Assembly: GCA_900770295.1 (NCBI GenBank)
Contig: CAAGJQ010000015.1
Span: 1-6,883, forward strand
Direction: 5' to 3'
Source of the DNA: an uncultured Oscillibacter sp.
GTDB lineage: Bacteria > Bacillota > Clostridia > Oscillospirales > Oscillospiraceae
Length of the DNA stretch: 6,883 bases
Shown here: in pieces, positions 5,032-6,883 of the stretch
Numbering within the stretch: position 1 is the stretch's first letter
How the letters are laid out: each line of letters begins with the position of its first letter
The notes under the pieces: generated by a model
Seen by the model: the letters and a program-made list of their open reading frames with translations, nothing else
Told to the model about the DNA's origin: nothing
Database searches by the model: none
Made by a program: the position numbers and the translations under genes

Positions 5032-5043
5032 ACCCGTGGTTGG

Positions 5044-5108
5044 CCATGCAGATGGGGAACCGTATGGACAAGACCCCCGACGTGGTATACTTCCCCATTG
5101 CGGACAAC
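5044..5108 (+). repeat. 65-bp direct repeat, copy 2 (right flank of insertion)
   Basis: Identical to 3506-3570. Here it is joined to the native 3' part of the lipoprotein gene on its right and to insert sequence (GTGGTTGG) on its left. Recombination between the copies would remove 1538 bp and leave the lipoprotein gene whole. Confidence 0.97.
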
Positions 5109-5252
5109 GCGCCTTTGACAGACTATGCCGCCATTGACGAAACCACGGACTTCACTGTGGACGGTGACGGCAACATCGTGATCCTGTTCCCGGCGGGCAC
5201 CGTTACCGACGAGGCCCACGGAGAACAGTCCTTCCGCATTCCCCGTCCCTGA
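5044..5252 (+). pseudogene. Small lipoprotein gene, 3' fragment
   Basis: The C-terminal part of the split lipoprotein: the repeated segment followed by 47 residues not found in the 5' fragment, ending at TGA 5250-5252. The frame is open but has no signal peptide and no ribosome binding site of its own, so it is probably not made. The end of the protein, FTVDGDGNIVILFPAGTV and then SFRIP, resembles the last strands of DUF3298/RsiV-type extracytoplasmic domains. That is a family impression only, not a confirmed match. It ends 9 nt before the A run of the shared terminator and converges on rpoC. Confidence 0.8.
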
Positions 5253-5261
5253 GTACACCGC

Positions 5262-5296
5262 AAAAAAAGAGGACCGCCATTGCGGTCCTCTTTTTT
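5262..5296. terminator. Bidirectional intrinsic terminator between the lipoprotein gene and rpoC
   Basis: A perfect 9-bp stem, GAGGACCGC (5269-5277) and GCGGTCCTC (5282-5290) with loop CATT, is flanked by seven A on the left and six T on the right. It therefore works as an intrinsic terminator on both strands and ends both convergent transcripts, rpoC and the native lipoprotein gene. Confidence 0.95.
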
Positions 5297-5314
5297 CATG
5301 CTTTTCGGTGGGGA

Positions 5315-6883
5315 TCAATCCTCAAACACAGGGACTTCCTCGGCGGCGTCTCCCTGGGCATCGGGCACCAGCTCCTCCGCGAAGGTGTGATAGGCCTGGA
5401 GACCCGTACCGGCGGGGATCAGCTTGCCGATGATGACGTTCTCCTTCAGGCCCACCAGGTGGTCCACCTTGCCCTTGATGGCGGCCTCGGTCAGGACCTT
5501 GGTGGTCTCCTGGAAGGAGGCGGCGGACAGGAAGGAGTCGGTGGCCAGAGACGCCTTGGTAATGCCCATCAGCAGCTGGGTGCCGACGGCGTGGCGCAGA
5601 GGCTCGCCGTTCTCCTGCCGCTCTCCGGCGGCGTTGCGGCGGTCGATCTCCTCGTTGGCGTCGTCCAGCTCCAGGACGTCCACCATGGAGCCGTCCAGCA
5701 GCTTGGTGTCGCCTGCGTCCTCCAGACGGACCTTGCGCATCATCTGGCGGACGATGACCTCGATGTGCTTATCGTTGATGTCAACGCCCTGCTGACGGTA
5801 CACGCGCAGAACTTCCTGGATCAGGTAGTTGTACACGGCGTCGGCGCCGCGGATGCGGAGCACATCATGGGGGTTCAGAGCGCCGTAGGTCAGCTGGGTG
5901 CCGGCCTCGATGGTATCGCCGTCCTTCACCTGCAGGCCGGTGTGAGGCACCGCGTAGGTGCGGGTGTCGCCGTCCTCGGCGGTGACGATGATGTTGAGGA
6001 GGCTGCCCTTGGTGGCCTCCTCGAAGCGGACCTTGCCGCCGATCTCGGCCAGAGTGGCCATCCGCTTGGGCTTCCGCGCCTCAAACAGCTCCTCAACACG
6101 GGGAAGGCCCTGGGTGATGTCACCGCCGGCCAGACCGCCGGTGTGGAAGGTACGCATGGTCAGCTGGGTGCCGGGCTCGCCGATGGACTGGGCGGCGATG
6201 ATGCCGACCGCCTCGCCGGGGCCCACGGGCTTCTGGGTGGCCAGGTTCATGCCGTAGCACTTGGCGCACACGCCGCTGTGGGCCTTGCAGGTCAGGACGG
6301 TGCGGATCATGACGGTGGGATGCTCATCGACAGCGGGGTCGAAGGAGCACTCGTCGCCCGGGCGGGGATTCTTCTGGACCCACTTGCGGGACTCCAGGAT
6401 CTTGGCGTCGCCGGAGGTCATCATCTTCGTATTGGAGAGCAGGACCTCGCCGGTCTCGGCGTCCACCACGTCGCCCACCAGGAAGCGGCCGTGGAGACGG
6501 TCAGAGAACTTCTCGATGACCTGGCCGTTCTCGCTGATCTCGGAGACCTTGATGCCGTGGGTGACATTGCAGTCCTCCTCGCGGATGATGACGTCCTGAG
6601 AGACGTCGACCATGCGGCGGGTCAGGTAACCGGAGTCGGCGGTACGCAGAGCGGTATCGGCCAGGCCCTTACGGGCGCCGCGGCTGGAGATGAAGTACTC
6701 CAGGGCGGTCAGGCCCTCGCGGTAGTTTGCCTTGATGGGGATCTCGATGGTCTTACCAGCGGTGTTGGCGATCAGGCCGCGCATACCGGCCAGCTGACGG
6801 ATCTGCTTCATGGAGCCACGGGCGCCGGAGTCCGCCATCATGAAGATGGGGTTGTAGCGGTCCAGGTTCTTCTGCAGAGCATC
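5315..6883 (-). CDS. rpoC: RNA polymerase beta' subunit (3' part, cut by window edge)
   Basis: The beta' subunit forms much of the catalytic cleft of RNA polymerase. The last 522 codons are present; the start lies beyond base 6883. Seen in the fragment: the bridge helix MMADSGARGS followed by QIRQLAGMRGL (from residue 15), the second zinc site with C105, C199, C206 and C209, then AAQSIGEPGTQLTMRTFHTG with the trigger-loop histidine at 247. The trigger loop runs on into DITQGLPRVEELFEARKPK (255-273) with no large SI3 insertion, unlike E. coli and as usual in Firmicutes. The C terminus ends in an acidic tail (EEVPVFED). The stop at 5315 is followed by the terminator at 5262-5296, so rpoC is the last gene of its own transcript and the str operon is separate. 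No lesion was noticed. Confidence 0.98.
   Translation of the reverse strand, partial: DALQKNLDRYNPIFMMADSGARGSMKQIRQLAGMRGLIANTAGKTIEIPIKANYREGLTALEYFISSRGARKGLADTALRTADSGYLTRRMVDVSQDVIIREEDCNVTHGIKVSEISENGQVIEKFSDRLHGRFLVGDVVDAETGEVLLSNTKMMTSGDAKILESRKWVQKNPRPGDECSFDPAVDEHPTVMIRTVLTCKAHSGVCAKCYGMNLATQKPVGPGEAVGIIAAQSIGEPGTQLTMRTFHTGGLAGGDITQGLPRVEELFEARKPKRMATLAEIGGKVRFEEATKGSLLNIIVTAEDGDTRTYAVPHTGLQVKDGDTIEAGTQLTYGALNPHDVLRIRGADAVYNYLIQEVLRVYRQQGVDINDKHIEVIVRQMMRKVRLEDAGDTKLLDGSMVDVLELDDANEEIDRRNAAGERQENGEPLRHAVGTQLLMGITKASLATDSFLSAASFQETTKVLTEAAIKGKVDHLVGLKENVIIGKLIPAGTGLQAYHTFAEELVPDAQGDAAEEVPVFED

Larger units (their letters stand above)
3571..5043 (-). mobile_element. Insertion carrying an HNH endonuclease and structured sequence
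   Basis: These 1473 bases interrupt the lipoprotein gene. With one copy of the 65-bp repeat the added unit is 1538 bp. Its content, in minus-strand order, is: a small hairpin near the end (5016-5031), a folded leader (4834-4998), the HNH gene, strong hairpins, a LexA-like box, a small possible ribbon-helix-helix gene, and a G+C-rich hairpin array (3607-4111). No transposase, integrase, reverse transcriptase or terminal inverted repeat was found. The HNH enzyme is the only plausible mobility enzyme. Established families that pair HNH genes with structured RNA include group I introns and IscB/HEARO elements, but the conserved cores of those were not recognised. The boundary could sit anywhere within the 65-bp repeat, since both copies are the same. 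An assembly error must also be excluded. Confidence 0.8.

Noticed and set aside
3571..5043. Group I or group II self-splicing intron
   Set aside because: No domain V, no group I core elements and no reverse transcriptase or LAGLIDADG protein were recognised, and splicing would not explain the 65-bp duplication. A covariance-model search would settle it.
3571..5043. Ordinary insertion sequence or integron cassette
   Set aside because: No transposase or integrase, no terminal inverted repeats at the two ends, and the direct repeat is far too long for a transposase target duplication.

Overview
The window looks like a chromosomal piece of a fairly high-G+C member of the Clostridia, most likely an Oscillospiraceae-type gut bacterium (Flavonifractor/Oscillibacter-like). 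The signs are the Firmicutes order rpoC, ybxF (L7Ae family), rpsL, rpsG, fusA; the long Firmicutes form of S12; strong AGGAGG ribosome binding sites; GTG starts; and G/C-ending codons. The genus is an inference from gene style, not from a search.

Reading down the minus strand: the 3' part of rpoC (5315-6883, cut by the window edge) ends at a bidirectional terminator (5262-5296). The str operon begins at a near-consensus sigma-A promoter (3086-3114) and runs ybxF (2783-3025), rpsL (2269-2685), rpsG (1650-2120) and the first 544 codons of fusA (1-1634). These make the RNA polymerase beta' subunit, a kink-turn RNA-binding protein, ribosomal proteins S12 and S7, and elongation factor G. All are intact where visible.

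Between rpoC and the str operon lies a plus-strand gene for a small secreted lipoprotein (start 3331, end 5252). It is split by about 1.5 kb of foreign-looking DNA (3571-5043), and a perfect 65-bp direct repeat flanks the insert (3506-3570 and 5044-5108). Removing one repeat and the insert restores an uninterrupted 127-residue reading frame, so the native gene can be read off exactly.

The insert is the unusual part. On the minus strand it has, in order: an apparently folded leader whose outer 22-bp stem (20/22 matched) buries the ribosome binding site of the next gene; a 110-residue HNH endonuclease (4501-4833); strong hairpins; a LexA-like SOS box (4398-4411); a possible 86-residue ribbon-helix-helix-like protein (4112-4372); and about 500 bp of extremely G+C-rich, hairpin-dense, internally repeated sequence with no credible gene. 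There is no transposase, integrase or reverse transcriptase. The best reading is a small endonuclease-bearing selfish element built around structured RNA or DNA, not matching any family I can name with confidence. How it moved, and why it left a 65-bp duplication, is open.
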